From the NCBI GenBank assembly GCA_964553025.1, contig CAZKJF010000018.1, positions 13,408-77,407 of the forward strand: DNA of 64,000 nucleotides, read 5' to 3'. The position numbers and the translations under genes are program-made. The DNA comes from 2-01-FULL-49-17 sp964553025 (GTDB lineage Bacteria > Patescibacteriota > Minisyncoccia > 2-02-FULL-40-12 > GWA2-44-9). The notes beneath the pieces were generated by a model that saw only the letters and a program-made list of their open reading frames with translations, had not been told where the DNA came from and did no database searches. Below are positions 56,414-63,913 of the stretch, piece after piece. Each line of letters opens with the position of its first letter. The stretch's first letter is position 1.

Positions 56414-58267
56414 TTATTCGAACACTTGTTTAATGTTCTCGGCGACGGTCTCCCAATCGTACTGCTTGACCATGGATTGCGGGCGCATGCTGCTGTAATC
56501 GTCCAGAACGCGGAGGATTTTCTCGGCGATGCTTGAAGCCAACGGTTCGGCCAGGTAGCCGTTGATGCCTTCTTTGATTAAATCTTTCGTAGCGTTGTCG
56601 GGGTGCGAGGTGGTAATAACCGGCAAGCCGGCGGCGTTTGCCTCGACGGCTACCAGGCCGAATCCTTCGCGGACAGAAGGTAATACGAGCATCTTTGATG
56701 CTTTCAATAAGCTATAGAGCGTCGAATGTTCTTTGACGAGGTCGATAATCTCGATGTTCTTATCGAGTTTTAGCTCACGGATCCGGGTGGCAACCTTGGC
56801 TCGCTCAGGGCCGTCTCCGACAATCTTGCAGATAACCTCGGGATAATGTTTCTTGACGACGTTGATGGCTTCCACAAGCATATCGGCGTTTTTGTGGCTC
56901 AAGAGGCGGCCGACGAAAATAATATCGCTCTTCGTACGGGCTTTCTTGGCCGCGTAGATACTCTCAAGATCGACGCCGAGCGGGACAGTCTTGATCTCGC
57001 CCTGAAAACCCGCCGAGCGGAGGCGGTTTGTCGTGTGATTCGAATTAGAAATGATGACGTTCGGCAATTTGAACGACATCGCTTCGATAATGTAGCCGAT
57101 GAAACCGGAAGCGCCGCCGAGGTATGAAAGCCAATAATTGCGGCCCCAGACCTCATGCCAGGTCGCGTATAATTTCTTGCCGCGCAACCAGGTGACGATG
57201 CGAGCACTGAACAGCGGGAAAAACGGCATATGATCAACGTCGAGCGCATCGAATTCGACGAACAATAATTTAAATGTCGCTACTCCGAACGCCAAAGCTT
57301 GAAAAATCGAGCGGCGGTCACCCGAATACAGCGGATATCGCTTGCAGATCGCGCGGAGCCGGACCCCCCCCAGGTCTTTTTCATTCGACTTGCCTTCCCA
57401 CCATTTCATCGTATAGATCGTTACGTCGTAGCCGCGGGATGCGAGACGTTTAGAAATTTCATACAAACGTTTTTCTTTTCCACCCATATTGTAGGGCATC
57501 ACAGCATCGGAAACAAAGGCAATTCGAAAAGCCTTCGGCAGTTCCGGCTTCCAAAAGAGGTTGCGGGTAAACATGAGCAAAATGCGGCTGCCGTCATAGA
57601 ACGGTCGGAGATTGGTGTGGCCGGCACGATCGTCATAACTGATCGGCACCGAGTAGATCTCTTCGCCCAAGCGTGCCATTTTAGTCACCATTTCCATCTC
57701 GATGGCAAAGCCGTTTGACTTGAGGTGCGGGCGCATCCGTTCCAGCGCCGCGTGCGTCCAGGCGAAATACCCCGTCAGCGCGTCGGTAACGTTTACACGA
57801 TAGAAATAGCGGACAAGATGTGAATAGACCCAGTTGCCGGCCCGGTTCAGGAATTTCATCGAGCCTTCGGACATGCGGCCGCCCAGACGCGAACCGATAA
57901 CTACGTTGCAAAACCCGGAGTTCAACGGCTCGATCATGCGGAGAATTTCCGCCGGGCGATAGGTGTTGTCTCCGTCGAGCATGACAATATAATCAGCGCC
58001 GGCAGCCAGTGCGTAATCGAATCCGTGACGCATCGCATTGCCTTTCCCTTTTTGCGGCTCGTGAAGCACAGTCGCGCCGAGCGCGGCCGAGATCTTAGCG
58101 GTGTTGTCTTTTGAATTATTGTCGATGACGACAATTTCAAGATCGTACCCGGCCGTACGGACTTTCTCGGTCGGGAAACCCTTGATGACGGCCCCGATTC
58201 CCAACTCTTCGTTATAGCACGGGACGAGGGCGATTATTTTCGGCAATTTTTTCTTTCGGGTAGGCAT
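56414..58267 (-). CDS. Fusion of a GT2 (dolichyl-phosphate-mannose-synthase-like) and a GT4 glycosyltransferase
   Basis: A 617-residue soluble protein. Residues 1-245 are a DPM1-like GT2 (IIALVPCYNEELGIGAVIKG, IVVIDNNSKDNTAKI, YIVMLDGDNTY, VIGSRLGGRM, NVTDALTGYFAW). Residues 248-617 are a GT4 (DAVMPYNMGGKEKRLYEISK, SNSNHTTNRLRSAGF, VPLGVDLESIY, IIFVGRLLSHKNADMLVEAI, VLPSVREGFGLVAVEANAAG). All motifs are intact. The gene has the G+C-rich composition of the general genome, unlike the gene 6 bp downstream. Confidence 0.92.
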   Translation of the reverse strand: MPTRKKKLPKIIALVPCYNEELGIGAVIKGFPTEKVRTAGYDLEIVVIDNNSKDNTAKISAALGATVLHEPQKGKGNAMRHGFDYALAAGADYIVMLDGDNTYRPAEILRMIEPLNSGFCNVVIGSRLGGRMSEGSMKFLNRAGNWVYSHLVRYFYRVNVTDALTGYFAWTHAALERMRPHLKSNGFAIEMEMVTKMARLGEEIYSVPISYDDRAGHTNLRPFYDGSRILLMFTRNLFWKPELPKAFRIAFVSDAVMPYNMGGKEKRLYEISKRLASRGYDVTIYTMKWWEGKSNEKDLGGVRLRAICKRYPLYSGDRRSIFQALAFGVATFKLLFVEFDALDVDHMPFFPLFSARIVTWLRGKKLYATWHEVWGRNYWLSYLGGASGFIGYIIEAMSFKLPNVIISNSNHTTNRLRSAGFQGEIKTVPLGVDLESIYAAKKARTKSDIIFVGRLLSHKNADMLVEAINVVKKHYPEVICKIVGDGPERAKVATRIRELKLDKNIEIIDLVKEHSTLYSLLKASKMLVLPSVREGFGLVAVEANAAGLPVITTSHPDNATKDLIKEGINGYLAEPLASSIAEKILRVLDDYSSMRPQSMVKQYDWETVAENIKQVFE

Positions 58268-58273
58268 GAATTA

Positions 58274-58720
58274 TTATTGCGGAATGACAGAAAAGTGGAG
58301 CGATTGATCCAAATCTGGCAACTCAACTACGACACGGCCGACGGTACCGGGATATATATACGATTCAGTGACAATGGCGCTACCGTCGGCCGCGATGCGG
58401 CGGATATTTTGGTCGATGATCGTAGCGACGCCAGTATCCGGCACAAAGGACACTACATAATGATAGTCTTGATCAGAGCCTTCGAGATTATGGATGGTAA
58501 AAGAAAAACCGAGCCGGCTCGAGCGGGCTGCCGTATACGGCAGCGAAGCGGGATCATTGAAATAGAGCTCGGTAAAGCGCTCCGGCTGAGGCAGGAGCTT
58601 CCAATCGTTCAGCTGGGCTTTGATCGGTCTCTGCCATATATAGCCAGCCCCGATTATGGCAAGCGAAAAAATAGCAATAAGCCAGATAGAATGCCATTTT
58701 ACTGAGGTTTTAATACTCAT
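58274..58720 (-). CDS. Membrane-anchored Ig-like protein, DUF1616 C-terminus-like
   Basis: A 148-residue protein with an N-terminal anchor (about 10-28) and an extracytoplasmic beta-sandwich (PQPERFTELYFNDPASLPYT, RLGFSFTIHNLEGSDQDYHY). The pattern F-T-E-L-Y-F...LP and F-x-I-x-N-x-E resembles the C-terminal part of DUF1616 proteins associated with surface polysaccharides. It is the first gene of the long operon that continues through the glycosyltransferases, with its own good promoter. Confidence 0.65.
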   Translation of the reverse strand: MSIKTSVKWHSIWLIAIFSLAIIGAGYIWQRPIKAQLNDWKLLPQPERFTELYFNDPASLPYTAARSSRLGFSFTIHNLEGSDQDYHYVVSFVPDTGVATIIDQNIRRIAADGSAIVTESYIYPGTVGRVVVELPDLDQSLHFSVIPQ

Positions 58721-58752
58721 AATCCCGCGGGATTGATAAACGAGATGAATAC

Positions 58753-58781
58753 ATTATGATATATTTTTAAATTAAAGTCAA
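58753..58781 (-). promoter_or_regulatory. Promoter of the glycosyltransferase operon
   Basis: Minus strand: TTGACT, 17-bp spacer, CATAAT. A 14-bp palindrome AATCCCGCGGGATT (58721-58734) lies in the leader, touching the ATG; it could be an operator or an RNA element controlling initiation. Confidence 0.65.
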
Positions 58782-58792
58782 TAGTTATCCCC

Positions 58793-58830
58793 ATCCCAAA
58801 AAACCGCTTTCAGAAGCGGTTTTTTGGGAT
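58793..58830. terminator. Terminator of the second ECF sigma operon
   Basis: Perfect 17-bp stem ATCCCAAAAAACCGCTT / AAGCGGTTTTTTGGGAT with a TCAG loop. It separates the sigma operon from the glycosyltransferase operon on the same strand. Confidence 0.9.
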
Positions 58831-58848
58831 GTTATCTGTTTTCGATGT

Positions 58849-59049
58849 TTAGGCTTTATGTTTTCGAGAAAAAAAATAACCTAACTCCTGAAGATAGCGA
58901 GAAACCCAAGACACTGACTTTGAAAGCCGGGACGGGGCGGGCTCGGCGCGCATGGAAAACGCAACCTTCTCCCGAATGGCGGATTTCTCTTCCGCGGTCA
59001 GAGAAAGATTGCGTGTTTCCTGCATGACTTCTATAAACGGCTTGCTCAT
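58849..59049 (-). CDS. Short partner protein of the ECF sigma factor
   Basis: A 66-residue protein (LSLTAEEKSAIREKVAFSM in the middle, LQELGYFFSRKHKA at the end) encoded 7 bp after the sigma stop. It resembles the cytoplasmic N-terminus of membrane anti-sigma-like proteins in these genomes but has no membrane segment, and a terminator follows immediately. It may be a soluble regulator or the remnant of a longer anti-sigma factor. No zinc motif is visible. Confidence 0.6.
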   Translation of the reverse strand: MSKPFIEVMQETRNLSLTAEEKSAIREKVAFSMRAEPAPSRLSKSVSWVSRYLQELGYFFSRKHKA

Positions 59050-59056
59050 TTGTTAT

Positions 59057-59557
59057 TTAATCCTGGTGAAATAAATTACGAAGTTTTTTTAACGCCCGAT
59101 ACAGCCGAACCGACACAACGTTTTGGGAAACGCCGAGGGTCCCGGCAATCTCGGTAACCGACAGATCATCGATATAGCGCATCACGATCACTTCACGGTG
59201 CGAATCATCCAATTGTTCCAGGAGCTCTTTGGCTTCCGAGCCCGCAATAAAGTTCTCCAAATGTTCGCGGTCGTCGAACCCTGGATCAAACCCCTCTTCC
59301 TGCATAATATCCAAGGAGAGGTCTTTTTTCTTTCTATAATAATCCACGATCAGGTTGTTCGCAATCTGATACAGATAGGCTTTAATGTTGCTCACGTCTT
59401 CTCCGTCTTTGAGATGCTGCCATGCTCGCGTAAAAGTCTCCTGCATCAGGTCTTTGGCTCGTTCGCGGTCGGATACCCGGAAATAGCAGTGCCGGAAAAT
59501 CGCATCAGCAAGGGTATCGTACGCCTGGAGGAATGCCTGTTCGTGCTTATTGCTCAT
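59057..59557 (-). CDS. ECF-type RNA polymerase sigma factor
   Basis: A 166-residue protein with sigma region 2 (ADAIFRHCYFRVSDRERAKD, LMQETFTRAWQHL, IKAYLYQIANNLIVDYYRKK) and region 4 (LDDSHREVIVMRYIDDLSVT, EIAGTLGVSQNVVSVRLYRA). Unlike the ECF factor at 16008, it has no membrane partner, only a 66-residue protein downstream. An inverted repeat GGTAAG-TT-CTTACC lies upstream and might be a regulator site. Confidence 0.93.
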   Translation of the reverse strand: MSNKHEQAFLQAYDTLADAIFRHCYFRVSDRERAKDLMQETFTRAWQHLKDGEDVSNIKAYLYQIANNLIVDYYRKKKDLSLDIMQEEGFDPGFDDREHLENFIAGSEAKELLEQLDDSHREVIVMRYIDDLSVTEIAGTLGVSQNVVSVRLYRALKKLRNLFHQD

Positions 59558-59572
59558 AATGACGGGTAAGAA

Positions 59573-59586
59573 GGTAAGTTCTTACC
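59573..59586. repeat. Operator-like palindrome upstream of the ECF sigma gene
   Basis: GGTAAG-TT-CTTACC, with a further GGTAAG copy 8 bp to the left (59564-59569). It lies 15 bp before the ATG. Further upstream, minus-strand AAGGGGAC occurs near 59616. Confidence 0.5.
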
Positions 59587-59642
59587 GGTTAGCGGATTGA
59601 TACAGTCAGTCTCGTCCCCTTAATTTCCCACGATTTTGAAGG

Positions 59643-59668
59643 AAAAAACAAAAAGGGGTCGGCCCCTT
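59643..59668 (-). terminator. Terminator of the two small stress-type genes
   Basis: Six-bp stem AAGGGG / CCCCTT with a 4-nt loop, then TTTGTTTTTT on the minus strand, 26 bp after the stop at 59694. Confidence 0.78.
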
Positions 59669-59693
59669 CGACTTTTTTCAATTATGACTTTAA

Positions 59694-59846
59694 TTATTGA
59701 ACGGGATTCTGTCCTCGGATAACCCTGATCAGCACCATGATGATCGCAATCACCAGAAGAACATGGATGAATCCACCAATCGTATACGATGTAACCAATC
59801 CCAGTATCCACAAAATAATCAGCAAAATTGCAATGGTCGTAAGCAT
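59694..59846 (-). CDS. lmo0937-family (DUF5670-like) small membrane protein
   Basis: A 50-residue protein reading MLTTIAILLIILWILGLVTS, then YTIGGFIHVLLVIAIIMVLI and a RVIRGQNPVQ tail. Two short membrane helices separated by S-Y-T-I-G-G-F-I-H are the hallmark of this family, widespread and often stress-induced, of unknown mechanism. It lies 5 bp after the DUF6496 gene and before a terminator. Confidence 0.88.
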   Translation of the reverse strand: MLTTIAILLIILWILGLVTSYTIGGFIHVLLVIAIIMVLIRVIRGQNPVQ

Positions 59847-59851
59847 AGGAT

Positions 59852-60031
59852 TTATGAACGCTGCGGCGGGACTTTTCCGCCGGCGCGGCGCGCCTCGGAG
59901 AGCGCGATTGCGACGGCTTGTTTGCGGCTTTTGACAGGCTTACCGCTTCGGCCGCTTCGCAGCGTGTGATGCTTATATTCGTGCATGACCTTTTTGACTT
60001 TGCGCTGGGTCTTGGTTTTCCGCATAGCCAT
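59852..60031 (-). CDS. Small basic protein, DUF6496-like
   Basis: A 59-residue Lys/Arg-rich protein: MAMRKTKTQRKVKKVMHEYK, a GRSGKPVKSRKQAVAIALSE core and an ARRAGGKVPPQRS tail. The pattern K-V-x-K-V-M-H-E-x-K...S-G-K-x-V-x-x-R-x-Q-A-I-A-I-A-L-S-E-A is characteristic of the DUF6496 family. DNA or RNA binding is plausible from the charge but unproven. It is the first gene of a two-gene operon. Confidence 0.85.
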   Translation of the reverse strand: MAMRKTKTQRKVKKVMHEYKHHTLRSGRSGKPVKSRKQAVAIALSEARRAGGKVPPQRS

Positions 60032-60085
60032 AATTGTAACGACGAGGGGGTCTACTATATCTTACGTCCCCGCTTCCCGTATATT

Positions 60086-60952
60086 TCACTGCAACTCTTG
60101 CATCTCATAATCATCAAATGAAACATCCATGAAATCCGTACGGATGCCGGCATACGCCTTGCCCGCTATAGCGGGACCGAGGGTCCCGGAATCGGATGCC
60201 TCTAAAATCGGCGTCCAGGATCCCGTCCATCCGTCATCCAAAGAAAGATTAAGTTTAACACTTCCGTTATCCACAGTCACGACATCGCATTTTAAACCGA
60301 TCCAGCGGTGATCGGGAATGAGGTTAATACCCATATCATGATTATATACCCCCGGAAAAACCGGCTTTTCAGCCAAAGTATAATACACGCCGCTTACTTT
60401 CTTTTTAATGACGGCCATGCCGTCCACGCGAATGCCTGCATAATACAAATTATCGCCATCCTGATAGCGGCTCATGAGCAAAATGCCGTTGGATTCATTG
60501 CGATGAGGACTGTCGCTGTTTTGATATGCATCAATCATAAAGTAAGCGTGAGCGGAAAAATTATTCCATTTGCTGCGAGTCACCAGGCGAAAGATATTTT
60601 GGGGATGAATGCCGTCATCCGTGTCAATCGGATTGGATTTGGCGTATGCTTTGCGCCATCGGTCATCTGCGGGCAGGGCGCCGTGGACGGTTCGGCCCAC
60701 GCCGTTCTGGATGGTCAGCAAGCCGCCGGAGTTCAGCCACCAATAAGGGCTTGAGCTTGCACTCATTGAACCGGCTTCATCCAGAACGCCGGACGTGTTG
60801 AAATTATAAACAAACGGTGAAGAAACCGTTTTTGATGCCGTTGCATAGGTAATGGGGGCGCGCAACGCAATGAATCCCAGGCACGAAAAAAGGCCGGTAA
60901 GGGCCATGATTAGTGCTGTCTTGCGGCGCGGCAGTCGTTTGGGAATAACCAT
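60086..60952 (-). CDS. Secreted protein with a concanavalin-A-like lectin/glucanase fold
   Basis: A 288-residue protein with a signal/anchor segment (about 12-38) and a beta-sandwich domain (45-288): FVYNFNTSGVLDEAGSM, YWWLNSGGLLTIQNG, KWNNFSAHAYFMIDAYQNSD, GILLMSRYQDGDNLYYAGIR, GKAYAGIRTDFMDVSFDDYE. This layout resembles LamG/DUF1080-like domains that bind or cleave glycans. No clear catalytic pair is seen, so binding is more likely. It may attach to surface or host glycans; single-gene unit. Confidence 0.7.
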   Translation of the reverse strand: MVIPKRLPRRKTALIMALTGLFSCLGFIALRAPITYATASKTVSSPFVYNFNTSGVLDEAGSMSASSSPYWWLNSGGLLTIQNGVGRTVHGALPADDRWRKAYAKSNPIDTDDGIHPQNIFRLVTRSKWNNFSAHAYFMIDAYQNSDSPHRNESNGILLMSRYQDGDNLYYAGIRVDGMAVIKKKVSGVYYTLAEKPVFPGVYNHDMGINLIPDHRWIGLKCDVVTVDNGSVKLNLSLDDGWTGSWTPILEASDSGTLGPAIAGKAYAGIRTDFMDVSFDDYEMQELQ

Positions 60953-60963
60953 GTGCTGTCTAC

Positions 60964-60993
60964 ATTATATAAACAACTAGACACGCCCGTCAA
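60964..60993 (-). promoter_or_regulatory. Promoter of the lectin-fold gene
   Basis: Minus strand: TTGACG, 18-bp spacer, consensus TATAAT; 11 bases to the ATG, so a leader of about 4 nt. Confidence 0.75.
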
Positions 60994-61035
60994 CTATGGT
61001 TTTTACTATGTTTTTACCAAAGTTATCCACAGACC

Positions 61036-62256
61036 CTAGTGAGCGTAGCCTGAAAGCCGAGGCAGCTTTAAAAGCGCCAAAATCGTGAAAATCTGGAGGA
61101 TTGCCAAGGAAAATATGGCCCAGCGGTAGCCGCCGGCAGCCAGAAAAGACGCCCAAATCAGCGGACCGGCGAAGGTGGCGGCCCGTTCGGAGATGGCATA
61201 GATTCCAAAAGCGTAATTCGTCATTTCATCGGGTACGAGCATATTCAAAAGCTGACGCGAGACCGCGTATACCCCGCCGATCGAGGTACCGGTAATCAAA
61301 GCGCAGATGAAATAGACGGAATAATTAAGCGTAGCCGCCATGATGACAATCATCGCCGTTGCAATAGTAACGATCGCCGTCAAGGATTGGCGCGGCCCGA
61401 TCCGGTCGCCAAGCAGTCCCCAGCCGTATGAACCCGCCGCAGCCATGGCAATAACCAATAAGCTCACGAAACTGATATCCTGATCGGAAACATGGAAAAT
61501 ATTAGTCGTAACGATCGAGAAGTTATTGGTCAGGGTCGTGCCGGCGTCGCTCAAGAAAAAGAAGGCCAATAAAAACCACAACACGCCCGGAATTCCCGCC
61601 AGAATTCGAAGCAGCTCAACCGCATTTTTGCCGCGGACGCTTTTTTCTTTCGCCGCGCGCGGCCCAGCAAAAATATCTGCGTTTAACAGCAGCGGAATCG
61701 AAAAAAATCCAAAAACAAACAATGCCGGAATCAGCGGTGCAACGAGCGGATCAAAACCGAGCGGCATCGTTCGCGAGATAAGCGGCAAGGAGATCAGAAT
61801 ACCGCCGATCTGGCCGAGATAATTCATTGAAAAACCGATCCCGGAAATTTTTCCTTGATTCTGATCGGTCGATATGTTGTTGATCAGCGGATTGTAGAAT
61901 ACGAACGAGAGCTGATAGAAAAAGTTGCCCAAGCCGTAGAAGCCGGCTGGCCAAAAGATTGGCCAGCCGGCGATCGCCGTGCCGATGGCCGCCGCATAGA
62001 ATCCAAAACAGCCCAGCGTCGAAAAAATCAGATACGACCGTTCCCGATCAGTCTGGTCTGCTTTGGCGCCGAGCATGGGCGCAAAGAACGCCAGGCCGAT
62101 TGATCCAAAAATATATACAGCGTTATACCACCAATCCGATAAGCCGCGCGTAACTACCAGCCACTTTGAAAAATACAGCAGGAATGTAATCCCGACGAAA
62201 GAATTTGCGAAATCGTAGAGACCCCAGATAAAAATATTCCGATTCGTTGTACGCAT
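61036..62256 (-). CDS. MFS transporter, UMF1/Atg22-like
   Basis: A 406-residue protein with 12 predicted membrane helices. The N-terminus IFIWGLYDFANSFVGITFLL (W-x-x-Y-D-F-A-N-S/T) is the signature of the UMF1/Atg22 group; FFAPMLGAKADQTDRERSYL is the MFS loop 2-3 motif and WGLLGDRIGPRQ its second-half copy. Members are linked to amino-acid efflux in eukaryotes and are uncharacterised in bacteria. It starts immediately (within 1 bp) after the capA stop, so the two are coupled. Confidence 0.88.
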   Translation of the reverse strand: MRTTNRNIFIWGLYDFANSFVGITFLLYFSKWLVVTRGLSDWWYNAVYIFGSIGLAFFAPMLGAKADQTDRERSYLIFSTLGCFGFYAAAIGTAIAGWPIFWPAGFYGLGNFFYQLSFVFYNPLINNISTDQNQGKISGIGFSMNYLGQIGGILISLPLISRTMPLGFDPLVAPLIPALFVFGFFSIPLLLNADIFAGPRAAKEKSVRGKNAVELLRILAGIPGVLWFLLAFFFLSDAGTTLTNNFSIVTTNIFHVSDQDISFVSLLVIAMAAAGSYGWGLLGDRIGPRQSLTAIVTIATAMIVIMAATLNYSVYFICALITGTSIGGVYAVSRQLLNMLVPDEMTNYAFGIYAISERAATFAGPLIWASFLAAGGYRWAIFSLAILQIFTILALLKLPRLSGYAH

Positions 62257-63270
62257 TTATTGGGAACCAATTGCCGGTTGAAATTCATTTGAAATTTCAA
62301 CCGGCAATTGGTCAAGACGCTCTAATTTCTGATCCTTGATAACCGCACGGACAGCTAAGGCATGGGTCGTATCGTAGGAAAAATCTTGATCGAAAACAAA
62401 GTTCCCTAAGCTATAGACGATGGGCACTCCTTTGTATTGCTCGATATCCTGAACGACATGCGGATGGTGGCCGATAACCAGGTCGGCGCCGGCATCCACG
62501 GCAAGGTGGCCCAATTTCTCCTGGAGCGTATTGTGGGCGGGCTGGTACTCATCGCCCCAGTGAAACGACACAACGACGAAATCGGACCGTAATTTCATTT
62601 TTTGAATATCCTCGACCATCCGGGCTTGCTGGGCATCGGTGTTCACCAAAGCTGCGCCGGGCCCTGAGTCAGTAGCCGCCGCGCCGGCGGGCAGAAGATT
62701 CGTATAGGCTAAGAATCCGACCTTGAAGCCGCTGGCATCTTTGACTACGCCGTCATGCGCCGCCGCGGCATTCTGCCCGCCGCCGACATACGCAATGCTG
62801 GCGCTCGCCAAATTATGCAGCGTATCGCCGAAGGCAACCGGCCCATAATCCCAGATATGGTTGTTGGCGATGGATACGACGTCAATGCCCGCGTATTGCA
62901 AACCCTGCAGTGTCCGGGGATCAGCTCGGAATGAATAGATGCTGCCCACTTTGACGCCACCCGCGGAAACGGGATTTTCCAGATTTGCAAAGGTCAGATC
63001 GGCGGCTGAAAGCACCGCCGCGCTTCGCTGGAACGGCCACGTAAAATCATTTTTACTGGCCATCAAGGCGCCGACATCGCGCGAAAGCATAATGTCGCCG
63101 ACAAACAAGAGAGTCGTTTCGTCTTTATGAATGGCCGGCGGCGGAGTCGCCTCAACGTCAGCCGCCTCGCGAGTGAATCCGTATTTAAAGAAATAAATGC
63201 TCGTCTCGCCGGCAATAATGACTGCCACGCACAGCAGATAAAAAAGAATCGAGCGGGAAGCTTTGGTCAT
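62257..63270 (-). CDS. CapA-like (PGA_cap) metallophosphatase-fold protein
   Basis: A 337-residue membrane-anchored protein (anchor about 8-28). The CapA motifs are LLFVGDIMLSRDVG, FANLENPVS, VSIANNHIWDYG, VVSFHWGDEY and LVIGHHPHVVQDIE, with YSLGNFVFDQ near the end. These positions match metal ligands of calcineurin-like phosphoesterases. Family knowledge: CapA acts in poly-gamma-glutamate capsule export, but most homologues have no capsule operon; no capBC genes are seen here. The last codons form a perfect 18-bp inverted repeat. Confidence 0.92.
   Translation of the reverse strand: MTKASRSILFYLLCVAVIIAGETSIYFFKYGFTREAADVEATPPPAIHKDETTLLFVGDIMLSRDVGALMASKNDFTWPFQRSAAVLSAADLTFANLENPVSAGGVKVGSIYSFRADPRTLQGLQYAGIDVVSIANNHIWDYGPVAFGDTLHNLASASIAYVGGGQNAAAAHDGVVKDASGFKVGFLAYTNLLPAGAAATDSGPGAALVNTDAQQARMVEDIQKMKLRSDFVVVSFHWGDEYQPAHNTLQEKLGHLAVDAGADLVIGHHPHVVQDIEQYKGVPIVYSLGNFVFDQDFSYDTTHALAVRAVIKDQKLERLDQLPVEISNEFQPAIGSQ
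62267..62311 (-). repeat. Long hairpin inside the 3' end of capA
   Basis: Perfect 18-bp arms CCAATTGCCGGTTGAAAT / ATTTCAACCGGCAATTGG with a 9-nt loop, fully within coding sequence and ending 8 bp before the capA stop. No T tract follows, so it may protect or process the mRNA rather than terminate it. Confidence 0.7.
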
Positions 63271-63277
63271 TTTCCCT

Positions 63278-63283
63278 ATCGTA
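63278..63283 (-). promoter_or_regulatory. -10 element of the capA-MFS operon
   Basis: Minus strand TGCTACGAT (extended -10); no good -35. Seven bases (AGGGAAA) lie between the box and the ATG. Confidence 0.5.
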
Positions 63284-63310
63284 GCATGTTGCGAGGGTTC
63301 GGTGAACGGG

Positions 63311-63913
63311 CTACGCGGCTGAAACCACGATCATGTTTTTTTCGATCGGTCCGACCGGGCGGCCGTCTCCGGTTCCATAGTCATAGGCGGCATTATAAAG
63401 AAGATCTTCAGAATAGCGGTATTCCTGGCCAAAGCGCGTGCCGGGATCATTGGTAATAAATTCATTCGTTGCGGCATCGTAGCCGCGAATTACCAGCATA
63501 TGCTCCAAGGGACCCGGCGCAGTGTAGTGAGGATTATCAAGCTGGCGGCCGTTCACGGGAATCAAAACGATATTGCCCTTGAAAATCTCTTCTTTTATAT
63601 CGTCGATCGTAATATCATGGCGAGCTTGAACATTCGAGAAATGAAAATATTCTTTAAAAATCCGTTGGACTGTATCATCCACGGATGTATCGATATAATT
63701 GCCGTACATTTCCTGTTCAAAATCCGAAGCCGCCAAAATCTGATCGAGCGCCGCCTGGGATGTTAGCGTTTGGCCCCGCGCCCAGGACACGGCCATCAGG
63801 GCGGCGGCTTCTTCGCAGCCGTTTTCCTGCCGCGGATCGCTCCAGCCGCCGAACGGGGCCTGGGAAGTAAACGGCACATTCAGCAACGTTACGCCGTTCT
63901 GCGGCGTAAGCAT
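63311..63913 (-). CDS. C39-like cysteine peptidase domain protein (N-terminus uncertain)
   Basis: A 200-residue protein with the papain-like C39 pattern: LNVPFTSQAPFGGWSDPRQE, catalytic Cys in ENGCEEAAALMAVSW (near residue 33), His in GPLEHMLVIRGYD (near 138) and ITNDPGT with the third residue. Such proteins are usually exported in Patescibacteria by an N-terminal anchor and Pro-rich linker. The in-frame sequence before the ATG reads like such a linker (APPTPRP) but reaches a stop within 80 bp of the window end, so the N-terminus may be missing or frameshifted. Confidence 0.8.
   Translation of the reverse strand: MLTPQNGVTLLNVPFTSQAPFGGWSDPRQENGCEEAAALMAVSWARGQTLTSQAALDQILAASDFEQEMYGNYIDTSVDDTVQRIFKEYFHFSNVQARHDITIDDIKEEIFKGNIVLIPVNGRQLDNPHYTAPGPLEHMLVIRGYDAATNEFITNDPGTRFGQEYRYSEDLLYNAAYDYGTGDGRPVGPIEKNMIVVSAA

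Noticed and set aside
59620..59811. Minus-strand 63-codon frame after the ECF sigma gene
   Set aside because: It runs through a terminator and overlaps the clearly recognisable 50-residue lmo0937-family gene in another frame.
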